Source: Kordia periserrulae (GTDB lineage: Bacteria > Bacteroidota > Bacteroidia > Flavobacteriales > Flavobacteriaceae). From it: DNA of 64,000 nt. Below are positions 26,357-34,097 of the stretch, piece after piece; the first letter of the stretch is position 1, and each line of letters opens with the position of its first letter. The translations under genes were made by a program, and so were the position numbers. The DNA lies in NCBI RefSeq assembly GCF_003054265.1, contig NZ_QBKT01000001.1, positions 186,001 to 250,000 on the forward strand. Reading direction: 5' to 3'. The notes under the pieces are model-generated. The model saw only the letters and a list, made by a program, of their open reading frames with translations, did not search any database and was not told the origin of the DNA.

Positions 26357-27007
26357 ATGAAACTTTATGTTATGAATTTTAGATATATTTTCCTTTCTCT
26401 TATGGCTGCAATTTGTGTGATTTCTTGTGCAGATAACAACAAAAAAGAAAATAACGCAACAACTACAGAACAATCTAAAAATACGGAAAATACTGCTGAG
26501 AGTGTTGTCTTGGTACAATCGTTTGTGGACGCTCGTAATAGTTACAACAAGGAAAAATTAGCCGCAATGACACCGAAAAATTATCAAGAATCATTTGATA
26601 ATAAAGTTGTAGAAGTAAAAAGTCAAGATGATTTTTTAGCACAAATCGGTTGGGCAAAAGTCATGGATTCTAAAACCACCATTGAAAAAGTAATTTCAAA
26701 AAATGATGCTGCTGTGGTTGTTATTGAAACCAATAGTAATTATATCAATACGGCATTGGAATTAAAACCGCGAAAATTTAAAACAAAATATTACTTAAAA
26801 GACGGTAAAATTGTAAGACAAAGTTTTGGCTATCCACCAAATGAAAAAATAGATGTAAAAGCTAATAATGTTATATACGGAAATTTTGAACGATACTGCA
26901 AAGTGAGAAATATTCCAGTTTCGTGGGAACCAACAAAAGAAGATGGGGAAATTCTACGAAAAGCATTGGAAGCGTATGCAAATCGCGAAAGAGAGCCAAA
27001 ACAGTAA
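26357..27007 (+). CDS. Putative lipoprotein, unknown function
   Basis: 216 residues (211 if it starts at the next ATG, MNFRYIF, which gives a cleaner signal peptide). The lipobox CVISC (Cys 24) is followed by an Asn/Lys/Thr-rich linker. The mature domain has an NTF2-like outline: an N-terminal helix (SVVLVQSFVDARNSYNKEKLAAM), alternating strands (IEKVISKNDAAVVVIETNSNY) and a positively charged strand (KFKTKYYLKDGKIVRQSFGYP). Such folds often bind small molecules, but the function here cannot be read. It stands alone between the SGNH hydrolase and sulfatase genes. Confidence 0.75.
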   Translation: MKLYVMNFRYIFLSLMAAICVISCADNNKKENNATTTEQSKNTENTAESVVLVQSFVDARNSYNKEKLAAMTPKNYQESFDNKVVEVKSQDDFLAQIGWAKVMDSKTTIEKVISKNDAAVVVIETNSNYINTALELKPRKFKTKYYLKDGKIVRQSFGYPPNEKIDVKANNVIYGNFERYCKVRNIPVSWEPTKEDGEILRKALEAYANREREPKQ

Positions 27008-27106
27008 GTCAACTACTTTGAAATAATCTCTTCAAAAAAGGAATTACGTAGTTTCACGCTATTTTTTTTGAATAAATACTCCTATTTTCATGGAAAACTT
27101 TACTCC

Positions 27107-28627
27107 ATGAATATTTCAAATTTACCAGAAAAGCCAGACATGATCTTAATCATCACTGATCAAGAACGTGCTACTCAAAATTTCCCTCCAAATTGGGAAA
27201 GTGAAAACTTAAAAACCATGACATTTTTAAAAGATCATGGTTTTACGTTTAACAAAGCATTTTGCAACTCGTGCATGTGTTCGCCAAGTAGAACCACTCT
27301 GTTTACAGGTGTATATCCTGCACAACACGGAGTCACACAAACGCTCACTTTTGGCGGTCGTTATTCGGATGCAGAAACACAATTAGACCCAAAAATATAC
27401 AACATGGCACGTATGCTTTCGGGTGAAGGTTATGATGTGCAATACAGAGGAAAATGGCATTTGAGCAAAGGCGAAACCGAAGAAGGTTTGACCGCTTCCG
27501 AAATTGCACTTACAGGTTTTAGAGGTTGGATTGCTCCTGATGCTGGTGAAGACGTAAAACCGCAAAACTTTGGCGGCGGCTTTGCCAATCATGACGAAAT
27601 GTACATACAACAAGGCATTGATTTTTTACGAAAAGTGAGAACCGAACGCGAAAACGGTCACAAACGTGTGCCATTTTTGTTGGTGTTATCATTAGTAAAT
27701 CCGCATGATGTATTGGCATATCCAAATGGTACTGACTTTGGATATACCGAAAGTGACTGGTCTGGCAGAAGTGTCGGCTTGCCATATTCAGTCAATGAAG
27801 ATTTATTAAAAAACAAAAAACCGATGGCACAATTTCAAATTGTAAAATCGGCAAACATATTACTTGGCGCATTACCAACAGATGAAGAAAAACTAAACTA
27901 TATCAACTTTTATGCGCATACACTCACCAAAATAGATCATCAAATTGGTGAGTTTATAGATGAGTTGTATCGCGTAAGTGATGCAGGAAATAGTATGGCA
28001 GACGAAGCCTTAGTGATTCGTATTTCAGATCATGGTGAAATGGGCTTAGCACACGGCGGCATGCGACAAAAAGCATTCAATGTGTACGAAGAAACACTCA
28101 ATGTTCCGATGGTATTTTCAAATCCGATTCTTTTTCCAAGTGAAGACGAAAACGGAAATCCAATTGCACAACGCAGTTCGAATGAATTGGCTTCTTTAAT
28201 TGATATCATGCCCACTATGGCTGCGATTGCTAATGTGGCAAATCCGTCAAAAGCATTGCAAGGCAACAACTTATTGCCAATCATCACGGATGGAAAGGGC
28301 GTTCAAGATGAAATTTTATTTACGTTTGATGATACCAAAGCAAGTTCAGCAGATTACCCGTCTGCCGTTTTGGCTACCAATCGTATTCGTTGTATTCGTA
28401 CCAAAGAGTGGAAATTTGCATACTATTTTCACGCCTTAGGAAGTTATCCTACGGTATACGAATTATATCGCTTGACAGATAATGAGGATAACGAAATGGA
28501 AAATTTAGCGTACAATCCTGAATACAAAGACATCAGAGACGAATTGGCTAAAAAATTACACGAAGCCGAAGAACGACTCTTACGACGCAAAGCGGTTACA
28601 GACGGACCTATTGCGTTGAACAGATAA
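27107..28627 (+). CDS. Type I sulfatase (alkaline phosphatase superfamily)
   Basis: 506 residues from MNISNLPEKPD; an upstream TTG start 13 codons earlier is possible. The formylglycine signature is CSPSRTTLFTG, with Cys58 in the CxPSR motif that a formylglycine-generating enzyme must oxidise. Other family points: the metal Asp in IIITDQER (residue 18), GKWHLSKG, LSLVNPHDVLAYP and RISDHGEMGLAHGG (metal-binding Asp and His). It acts on sulfate esters; the best general resemblance is to choline-sulfatase-like or aryl sulfatases. No N-terminal signal peptide is visible, which suggests a cytoplasmic enzyme and fits the absence of a nearby maturation gene. Confidence 0.92.
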   Translation: MNISNLPEKPDMILIITDQERATQNFPPNWESENLKTMTFLKDHGFTFNKAFCNSCMCSPSRTTLFTGVYPAQHGVTQTLTFGGRYSDAETQLDPKIYNMARMLSGEGYDVQYRGKWHLSKGETEEGLTASEIALTGFRGWIAPDAGEDVKPQNFGGGFANHDEMYIQQGIDFLRKVRTERENGHKRVPFLLVLSLVNPHDVLAYPNGTDFGYTESDWSGRSVGLPYSVNEDLLKNKKPMAQFQIVKSANILLGALPTDEEKLNYINFYAHTLTKIDHQIGEFIDELYRVSDAGNSMADEALVIRISDHGEMGLAHGGMRQKAFNVYEETLNVPMVFSNPILFPSEDENGNPIAQRSSNELASLIDIMPTMAAIANVANPSKALQGNNLLPIITDGKGVQDEILFTFDDTKASSADYPSAVLATNRIRCIRTKEWKFAYYFHALGSYPTVYELYRLTDNEDNEMENLAYNPEYKDIRDELAKKLHEAEERLLRRKAVTDGPIALNR

Positions 28628-28661
28628 GATATTGTTACTTTTGTAAAAACACGAGTTCTAA

Positions 28662-29066
28662 ATGTCGAAAAAAAGTTTCTTTTTGTATAGTGTAGCTATA
28701 ATATTTCTTTTTAGTTGTGAACAGAAACAGCAATTTAGTTCCCAATGGAATTATGAAAAAATAAAAGGCTATGGAAAAACAAACGTACATACGTATATAT
28801 TTTGTGGTCCTGTAGCTGAAAAGTTGACACAATATTATAAAGTAGGAACTTGGACTTTCTATTCTCCACAAAATATAAAAATTGCCGAAGGTGTTTTTGA
28901 TGCAGAATTATCCGAAATTAACAATCACGGTGGTTGCTCGTTCAATGTATATACAAATACTATGAATCCTAAAAAATGGAAGTTTTGGGATAGTAATGGT
29001 ACGCCAATACCAACTAACAAAAGAGATTTGAATTATTTATTAAAATACGAAATTAATAATAATTAA
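28662..29066 (+). CDS. Small putative lipoprotein
   Basis: 134 residues. A signal peptide with lipobox FLFSC (Cys about 19) is followed by a short linker and a beta-rich domain containing YYKVGTWTFYSPQNIKIAEGVF, which resembles one MORN-type/YwqK repeat (seen here as YKVGTWTFYS and IAEGVF), and WKFWDSNGTPI. No function can be assigned. It lies 34 bp after the sulfatase gene on the same strand, so it may be co-transcribed with it. Confidence 0.7.
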   Translation: MSKKSFFLYSVAIIFLFSCEQKQQFSSQWNYEKIKGYGKTNVHTYIFCGPVAEKLTQYYKVGTWTFYSPQNIKIAEGVFDAELSEINNHGGCSFNVYTNTMNPKKWKFWDSNGTPIPTNKRDLNYLLKYEINNN

Positions 29067-29225
29067 AATGAAATAGTCAACTACTTAGGGGCAAGCTCAT
29101 GAAGCACACAGCAGAAACAATTAAAATATTTCGACGAAAGCTTCGGAGCATTATACATCTCGATTATAGAGTGAAGAATATTATAAGTATCTTTCGAGAA
29201 AGAAACATCTCTCAACCTAAAAGCC

Positions 29226-30179
29226 ATGAAACGACTCCTTTCAGAAATTTTTCAAATCAGTATTGGAATTTTATTGGCGAGTATTGGACTCAAAATGTTT
29301 CTGTTGCCCAACGGTTTTTTAGATGGCGGCGTTACGGGAATTGCCATTTTGTTAGGAGAGCTTTTTGGATTGAATGTTTCCGTTTTACTACTGATTGTCA
29401 GTATTCCGTTTTTAATCTTAGCGTGGTTTACATTGACGAAACGCATCTTTATAAAATCGCTCATTTCCATTATCGGATTGGCTATTTTTATTCAGGTTGA
29501 AAATTTTTCTGTCGTTACCGAAGATAAACTACTCATCGCTATTTTTGGTGGATTATCGCTTGGCGCAGGAATTGGCATCACAATAAAAAACGGCGCTGTG
29601 TTAGATGGTTCTGAAATTTTAGGAATTTTCATCAACGACCGTTTAGGCATCAGTATTGGTAGTGTGATTTTGGGGTTTAATGCCATTCTATTCAGTTTAA
29701 CCGCGATACTCCTTTCGGTAGAAATTGCCATGTATTCTATTTTAACCTTTCTAGTCACCGCAAAAATTATTGACCTAGTCATTGAAGGGTTTGAAGATTT
29801 TGTCGGATTAATGATTGTCTCCGAAAATTACATCGAAATTGAAGAAGAACTCATCAAAGTCGTCGGTACAGGAATGACCTTGTACAAATCGGCGCGTGGT
29901 TATGGAAAACGCGGAACACAAACCGAAAAAGACATCATTCACACCGTCATCAACCGAATTGATATTCGCCGAACGTACAATTTAATCGAAAAAATTGATC
30001 CGAATGCGTTTATTATTGAATTTGACGTCAATCGAATTAAGGGCGGAATTTTAACCAAATATCTGACTGCAGACGGACTTAAAAAGTTATCGCCTGCATT
30101 GTATACAACGGACGACGACGAAAATGACAACAATGCTAAAAACGGTCAAGAGAAAACATCAAAAACTGTAAAAAAGTAG
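29226..30179 (+). CDS. YitT-family membrane protein (DUF161 and DUF2179)
   Basis: 317 residues. Five to six membrane segments fill residues 5-190 (ISIGILLASIGLKMFLLP with the LLPNGFLDGGVTGIA signature, LLLIVSIPFLILAWF, LSLGAGIGITIKNGAVLDGSEILG). The C-terminal cytoplasmic DUF2179 domain (about 205-290) shows TGMTLYKSARGYGKRG and DPNAFIIEFDVNRIKGG. The role of the family is unknown. The gene ends 54 bp before the helicase gene. Confidence 0.9.
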   Translation: MKRLLSEIFQISIGILLASIGLKMFLLPNGFLDGGVTGIAILLGELFGLNVSVLLLIVSIPFLILAWFTLTKRIFIKSLISIIGLAIFIQVENFSVVTEDKLLIAIFGGLSLGAGIGITIKNGAVLDGSEILGIFINDRLGISIGSVILGFNAILFSLTAILLSVEIAMYSILTFLVTAKIIDLVIEGFEDFVGLMIVSENYIEIEEELIKVVGTGMTLYKSARGYGKRGTQTEKDIIHTVINRIDIRRTYNLIEKIDPNAFIIEFDVNRIKGGILTKYLTADGLKKLSPALYTTDDDENDNNAKNGQEKTSKTVKK

Positions 30180-30233
30180 CTTTCCGCAGGCTAAACACAT
30201 GAAATACACTACATTTGCGCAAAATAAACGCTT

Positions 30234-31583
30234 ATGGCAACTTTTCAGGATTTTGACTTAACCAAACAATTACACTACGCCATTGAAGACTTGGGTTTTA
30301 CAACACCAACGCCTATTCAAGAACAATCGTTTTCGGTCATTCGTTCTGGGAAAGATGTGGTGGGAATTGCGCAAACAGGAACGGGAAAAACCTTTGCCTA
30401 CATGTTGCCACTACTGCGCGATTTAAAGTTTTCAAAGCAAGACACTCCACGAATTTTAGTGCTAGTTCCTACACGCGAATTGGTGATTCAAGTGGTGGAA
30501 CAAATTGAACTATTTGCCAAATATATCAACGTTCGAATTGTCGGTGTGTACGGTGGCGTGAATATGAATACGCAGGCACAAAGCTTGCAACAAGGCGCTG
30601 ATATTGTGGTGGCTACGCCAGGACGTTTGTACGATTTGGTATTGAGTCGAGCTCTACAATTGAAGGCCATTAAAAAGTTGGTCATTGACGAAGTAGATGT
30701 CATGTTGGATTTAGGATTTCGCTATCAAATCACGAATATTTTTGAATTGCTTCCTGAACAACGTCAAAACATCATGTTTTCGGCCACCATGACTGACGAT
30801 GTAAACGTATTGATTGAAGATTTTTTCGTTGCACCACATACCATTTCGATTGCTGTGAGCGGAACGCCGTTGGACAATATTTCACAAACTTGTTACGCCG
30901 TTCCAAATTTTTACACGAAAGCTAACTTGTTGACTCATTTGTTGAAAGATGCTGAAACCTACAGTAAAGTCCTAGTTTTTATCACCAACAAACGCTTGGC
31001 TGACCGATTGTTTGAATCATTACAACGTGATTTTGGAGAAGATGTTGCCGTCATTCATTCCAACAAAACTCAAAACTACCGTATTCGTTCTATTGAAAAT
31101 TTCAATGCAGGCGAAAACCGCATTTTAGTTGCAACCGATGTCATGGCGCGTGGATTGGATTTGGATATGATTACGCATGTATTCAACTTTAACACGCCCA
31201 ACTATCCTGAAAATTACATGCATCGTATCGGTCGTGCCGGAAGAGCGAAAGCCAAAGGAAACGCCATTTTATTCTTCACCGAAAAAGAAAAAGAATACAA
31301 AGAAGCCATTGAAACTTTGATGAATTATGAGATTCCGCAACTAGAAATTCCAGCAGAAGTCGTGATTTCAACCGAATTGGCTCCAGAAGAACAAACGCAC
31401 ATTAGCGAACACAACAATCCATCCAAAACGGAAGGCTTGGAAGCGGGTTTTCACGAAAAGAAAGAAAAAAACAAGAAAACTAACCAAGGTGGTTCGTATC
31501 GAAGAGAAATCGCGAAAAAATACAAAAAACCGAAAACAAGAGGTGATAAAAATTACAACCGTCGGAATAAGAAACGTAAATAA
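30234..31583 (+). CDS. DEAD-box-type RNA helicase with DEVD motif II
   Basis: 449 residues. RNA-remodelling ATPase with all helicase motifs: Q (GFTTPTPIQEQ), I (AQTGTGKT, Lys52), Ia (PTRELVIQ), Ib (TPGRL), II (DEVD at 152-155), III (SAT), V (VATDVMARGLD) and VI (HRIGRAGR). Motif II has Val in place of Ala, while both acidic catalytic residues remain. The C-terminal about 60 residues are Lys/Arg-rich (KKEKNKKTNQGG, KKYKKPKTRG, NRRNKKRK), a likely unstructured RNA-binding tail. A role in ribosome assembly or cold adaptation is usual for this class but not shown here. Confidence 0.93.
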   Translation: MATFQDFDLTKQLHYAIEDLGFTTPTPIQEQSFSVIRSGKDVVGIAQTGTGKTFAYMLPLLRDLKFSKQDTPRILVLVPTRELVIQVVEQIELFAKYINVRIVGVYGGVNMNTQAQSLQQGADIVVATPGRLYDLVLSRALQLKAIKKLVIDEVDVMLDLGFRYQITNIFELLPEQRQNIMFSATMTDDVNVLIEDFFVAPHTISIAVSGTPLDNISQTCYAVPNFYTKANLLTHLLKDAETYSKVLVFITNKRLADRLFESLQRDFGEDVAVIHSNKTQNYRIRSIENFNAGENRILVATDVMARGLDLDMITHVFNFNTPNYPENYMHRIGRAGRAKAKGNAILFFTEKEKEYKEAIETLMNYEIPQLEIPAEVVISTELAPEEQTHISEHNNPSKTEGLEAGFHEKKEKNKKTNQGGSYRREIAKKYKKPKTRGDKNYNRRNKKRK

Positions 31584-31679
31584 TGTACCGATGTAGCAAT
31601 TTTTTAATATAACAATGGTTTTTAATCAGTTAACTTGTTAATATATCTATTAAAAAATGTACTAAGCTTATGATTACTG

Positions 31680-31719
31680 TGTTAATTTTCAAATTGACAG
31701 GTTTTCAAATTAATAGATT
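31680..31719. repeat. Degenerate octad array (5 units of 8 bp)
   Basis: Units tgttaatt, ttcaaatt, gacaggtt, ttcaaatt and aatagatt share an 8-bp register ending in TT. It lies just upstream of the first LprI-like gene. Confidence 0.65.
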
Positions 31720-31744
31720 CATTAACAATCAACATCTTAAAATC

Positions 31745-32161
31745 ATGAAAAAAATCTTTTCCCTTCTAGTAGTCCTAATGACCAATTTTTGTTTTAGTCA
31801 AACAACCGCAGATACGATTGACCAAGAAAATCGAAGATGTCTTCAAGAGTCTACACCCGGAACATTGGAAAGCGTTGAGTGCGATAGAGCTGCGTCGGCT
31901 TCTTGGAAAGAATTACTAGAACAAACGCTAGTTCAGCTCAGAGATCATCCAGAGATTATAGCAGAAGATGCATTATTTGATTCACAAACGCATTGGGTAA
32001 GATATCAAGAAGCAGATTTAGAATTTTATACAGCGTTCTACCACCAACAATACGAAGGCGACACCATGACTCAAACCGTGATTGCAAATCATGAAAAACA
32101 ACAATTCCGCAAACGCACGATGTACTTATTGGAGTTTTTGGAAATATTGAATGAACAATAA
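31745..32161 (+). CDS. LprI/DUF1311-like secreted protein, copy 1
   Basis: 138 residues from MKKIFSLLVVLM, chosen because the signal peptide (cleaved after CFSQ) starts there; upstream codons overlap an octad repeat. The mature part fits the DUF1311/LprI pattern: CLQES...VECDRAASASWKELL, then LFDSQTHWVRYQEADLEFY, and a C-terminal ANHEKQQFRKRTMYLLEFL. LprI relatives include lysozyme inhibitors; the role here is unknown. It is paralogous to the next gene, with equal length (138) and the same motifs in order, and both are followed by related repeat sequence. Confidence 0.85.
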   Translation: MKKIFSLLVVLMTNFCFSQTTADTIDQENRRCLQESTPGTLESVECDRAASASWKELLEQTLVQLRDHPEIIAEDALFDSQTHWVRYQEADLEFYTAFYHQQYEGDTMTQTVIANHEKQQFRKRTMYLLEFLEILNEQ

Positions 32162-32183
32162 TAATACATTTTTTCAAAGCATC

Positions 32184-32226
32184 TCTGGATACAATTTTCT
32201 ATCGAAAATCACTCAATGTGACGCTT
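32184..32226. repeat. TCGATAC-type repeat, copy downstream of LprI-like 1
   Basis: Sequence ctggatacaattttctatcg, then actcaatgtgacgcttc. Nearly the same block follows the second LprI-like gene at 32918-32962. Confidence 0.75.
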
Positions 32227-32243
32227 CGTTTACTGTGCTAATA

Positions 32244-32283
32244 TGATGATTTGAAAATGTGATGCTTTGAAAATTTGGCAATT
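32244..32283. repeat. Degenerate octad array (5 units of 8 bp)
   Basis: Units tgatgatt, tgaaaatg, tgatgctt, tgaaaatt and tggcaatt in register. Confidence 0.75.
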
Positions 32284-32370
32284 TTCTTTTTTATGCCTTG
32301 CGGCTTTTTTTGCTTACGCAAAAATTGTTTTTATTCTTTGGTTGTTACTTATCAAAACGGCAAAACTGTC

Positions 32371-32413
32371 ATTCCTGCGACTTGTACTGAGCCTGCCGAA
32401 GTAAGGCAGGAAT
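32371..32413. repeat. Dispersed palindromic repeat, copy 2
   Basis: Arms attcctgc / gcaggaat with the same outer flanks (actgtc, ccattt) as copy 1 at 3105-3124, but with a 27-nt centre. Confidence 0.7.
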
Positions 32414-32479
32414 CCATTTAAAAACTTCAAAAAACAAAAGACAAACAACGAACACCAAAAAAAACCGTATCTTTTCTTT

Positions 32480-32896
32480 ATGAAAAAACTTGTTCTTCTT
32501 CTCGCGCTCATTACAATACAGTTTGGTTTTAGTCAAGAAACTGCAGAAGCTATTGATAAAGAAAACCGAAAATGTCTCGAAAATGCCATGCCAACAACAT
32601 TAGGCAGCGTAAAATGTGAAAAAGAAGCCACAGCTTCTTGGCAAAAACTCATGGATGAAACCTTACAACAACTAAAAAAACATCCTAAAACAGCATCCGT
32701 AAATTTACTGTTCGATTCGCAAACACATTGGTTGAAATTTCAAAAGGCAGACTTAGCATTTTATGCAGCGTTTTACCACAAACAATACGAAGGCGGCACC
32801 ATGACCATGGCAGCAGTAGCAACGCATGAAAAACAACAATTCCGCAAACGCACCTTGTATTTACTAGAGTTTTTGGAAGTATTGAATGAAGAATAA
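32480..32896 (+). CDS. LprI/DUF1311-like secreted protein, copy 2
   Basis: 138 residues with signal peptide MKKLVLLLALITIQFGFSQ. Mature part parallels copy 1: CLENAMPTTLGSVKCEKEATASWQKL, LFDSQTHWLKFQKADLAFYAAFYH, YEGGTMTMAAVATHEKQQFRKRTLYLLEFL (compared in pieces). Two Cys are conserved between copies, so a disulfide is likely. The tandem position and the shared 3' repeat block show a local duplication that included the downstream element. Function unknown. Confidence 0.85.
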   Translation: MKKLVLLLALITIQFGFSQETAEAIDKENRKCLENAMPTTLGSVKCEKEATASWQKLMDETLQQLKKHPKTASVNLLFDSQTHWLKFQKADLAFYAAFYHKQYEGGTMTMAAVATHEKQQFRKRTLYLLEFLEVLNEE

Positions 32897-32917
32897 TCAC
32901 GTTAATTTCAAAGCACA

Positions 32918-32962
32918 TCTCGATACAATTTTCTATCGGAAATCACTCGATGTGACGCTTCT
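32918..32962. repeat. TCGATAC-type repeat, copy downstream of LprI-like 2
   Basis: Sequence tctcgatacaattttctatc followed by actcgatgtgacgcttc, nearly identical to 32184-32226. Confidence 0.75.
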
Positions 32963-32970
32963 TTGTAATG

Positions 32971-33002
32971 TGTTAATTTGATGATTTGAAAATGTATCAA
33001 TG
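32971..33002. repeat. Degenerate octad array (4 units of 8 bp)
   Basis: Units tgttaatt, tgatgatt, tgaaaatg and tatcaatg, matching in order the array that follows the first LprI-like gene. Confidence 0.7.
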
Positions 33003-33187
33003 TTTTTTTGTTATTATGATTTACGCTTTTAATCTTTAAATTCAATTTTCTATAACTTCCGTTCAAGTAGCGATTAAAAAAAGAAAAATTGAGCAAGCAA
33101 TTCAAAAAAATCTAATCATCTAAAGGCAAAGCCGTCTAAAAAGTCTAACAATCCAAGTAAGTGCAAAGCACGACAACAAAAATTTTC

Positions 33188-33243
33188 AAATTGACACATT
33201 TTCAAATTTACACATTGGCACATTCACACATTGGTACATTAAA
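33188..33243. repeat. Degenerate octad array (7 units of 8 bp)
   Basis: Units acattttc, aaatttac, acattggc, acattcac and acattggt in register; reverse complements of the tgaaaatg-type units seen just upstream. Confidence 0.8.
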
Positions 33244-33285
33244 AATTCCGTAGTTTCCATCACTTGCTTTTATTTGTAGCATTTA

Positions 33286-33304
33286 TTACCTATGTTTGTA
33301 GTAA
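33286..33304 (+). promoter_or_regulatory. -7 box and candidate operator of the LexA-like gene
   Basis: TATGTTTG at 33291-33298 matches the -7 consensus and is centred in a TTAC-N11-GTAA dyad (33286-33304). A repressor bound there would block its own promoter. Operator role is inferred. Confidence 0.4.
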
Positions 33305-33327
33305 CGTAGATTATAAACCCAAACGTT

Positions 33328-34095
33328 ATGCGGAATATTCAAAAGAACATCAAGCATTTGCGCACACTGAAAGGCTTTTCACAAGAACGTTTTGCCGAAG
33401 ATTTAGGCTGGTCACGCTCCATGGTTGGCTCGTATGAAGAAGGTCGTTCGGAACCGCCTATTGATCGCTTAATCGATTTATCAAACTATTTCAAATTACC
33501 GATTGACATTTTAGTCAAAAACGATTTGACACAAGCCAAAGACACTTCGTTTATGCAGCTAGGAAATCAGCGATTGCTCTTCCCGATTACGGTCAACGAA
33601 GACGATGAAGAATTGATTGAAATCATTCCCACACAAGCTTCAGCAGGATATTTGGCTGGTTATGCCGATCCGGAATATATTGAGCAATTGGAAAAAATTA
33701 AGCTGCCTTTTCTGCCTACAGGAACACACAGAGCGTTCCCGATTAAGGGCGATTCTATGTTGCCTGTGAAAGATGGTTCGTACATTGTAGCAAAGTTTGT
33801 GGAGGATATTAATGATATCAAAGACGGTCGCACCTATGTCGTTTTGACGAAAAATGACGGTTTGGTGTACAAGCGTGTTTCACAACATTTTACGGGACAA
33901 GGTTTGCTGTTGAGCAGTGATAACAAAGCGTACGAACCGTTTATTGTGGCGAATGAAGATGTGTTGGAACTTTGGGAATTTACCTGCTGTATCAATACGC
34001 AAGAATATGATAAAAAGGAGTTGAAACTCAGCAGTATTATGGCGATGTTTCGCGAATTGCAAGTCGAATTGGAAGCGGTAAAACGAATGTCGTAA
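33328..34095 (+). CDS. XRE-HTH / S24 peptidase (LexA-like) repressor
   Basis: 255 residues. N-terminal XRE helix-turn-helix (IKHLRTLKGFSQERFAEDLGWSRSMVGSYEEGR in the region 7-40). C-terminal S24 peptidase domain from about 100: a possible self-cleavage site SAGYL (Ala106-Gly107), nucleophile Ser143 in KGDSMLP and general-base Lys182 in LVYKRV. The distances (36 and 39 residues) are close to those of LexA (A84-G85, S119, K156), so autocleavage is plausible. This is the design of damage-sensing repressors such as LexA and phage CI. It is followed after 2 bp by an exonuclease/GIY-YIG nuclease gene, so the two form an operon. Which regulon it controls is unknown. Confidence 0.9.
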   Translation: MRNIQKNIKHLRTLKGFSQERFAEDLGWSRSMVGSYEEGRSEPPIDRLIDLSNYFKLPIDILVKNDLTQAKDTSFMQLGNQRLLFPITVNEDDEELIEIIPTQASAGYLAGYADPEYIEQLEKIKLPFLPTGTHRAFPIKGDSMLPVKDGSYIVAKFVEDINDIKDGRTYVVLTKNDGLVYKRVSQHFTGQGLLLSSDNKAYEPFIVANEDVLELWEFTCCINTQEYDKKELKLSSIMAMFRELQVELEAVKRMS

Positions 34096-34097
34096 GT

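Larger units (their letters stand above)
32162..32479. other. Intergenic region between LprI-like copies
   Basis: 318 bp. Holds a TCGATAC-type element (32184-32226), an octad array (32244-32283) and the second copy of the attcctgc palindromic repeat (32371-32413). No gene is seen. Confidence 0.6.
32897..33327. other. Intergenic region before the LexA-like gene
   Basis: 431 bp. Contains the TCGATAC-type repeat (32918-32962), two octad arrays (32971-33002 and 33188-33243) and the promoter region of the LexA-like gene with a TTAC...GTAA dyad. No gene is seen. Confidence 0.6.

Noticed and set aside
19306-28627. Sulfate-ester catabolic gene cluster (arylsulfotransferase-like and sulfatase genes)
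   Set aside because: The two genes are about 6.5 kb apart with unrelated operons between and no transporter or maturation gene.
29099-29500. Plus-strand frame of 133 codons overlapping the YitT gene
   Set aside because: It lies largely inside the YitT gene in another frame and lacks any recognisable domain.
30234-31583. Loss of function of the helicase because motif II is DEVD
   Set aside because: Only the Ala is replaced; both acidic residues and all other motifs are intact, and such variants are known to be functional.
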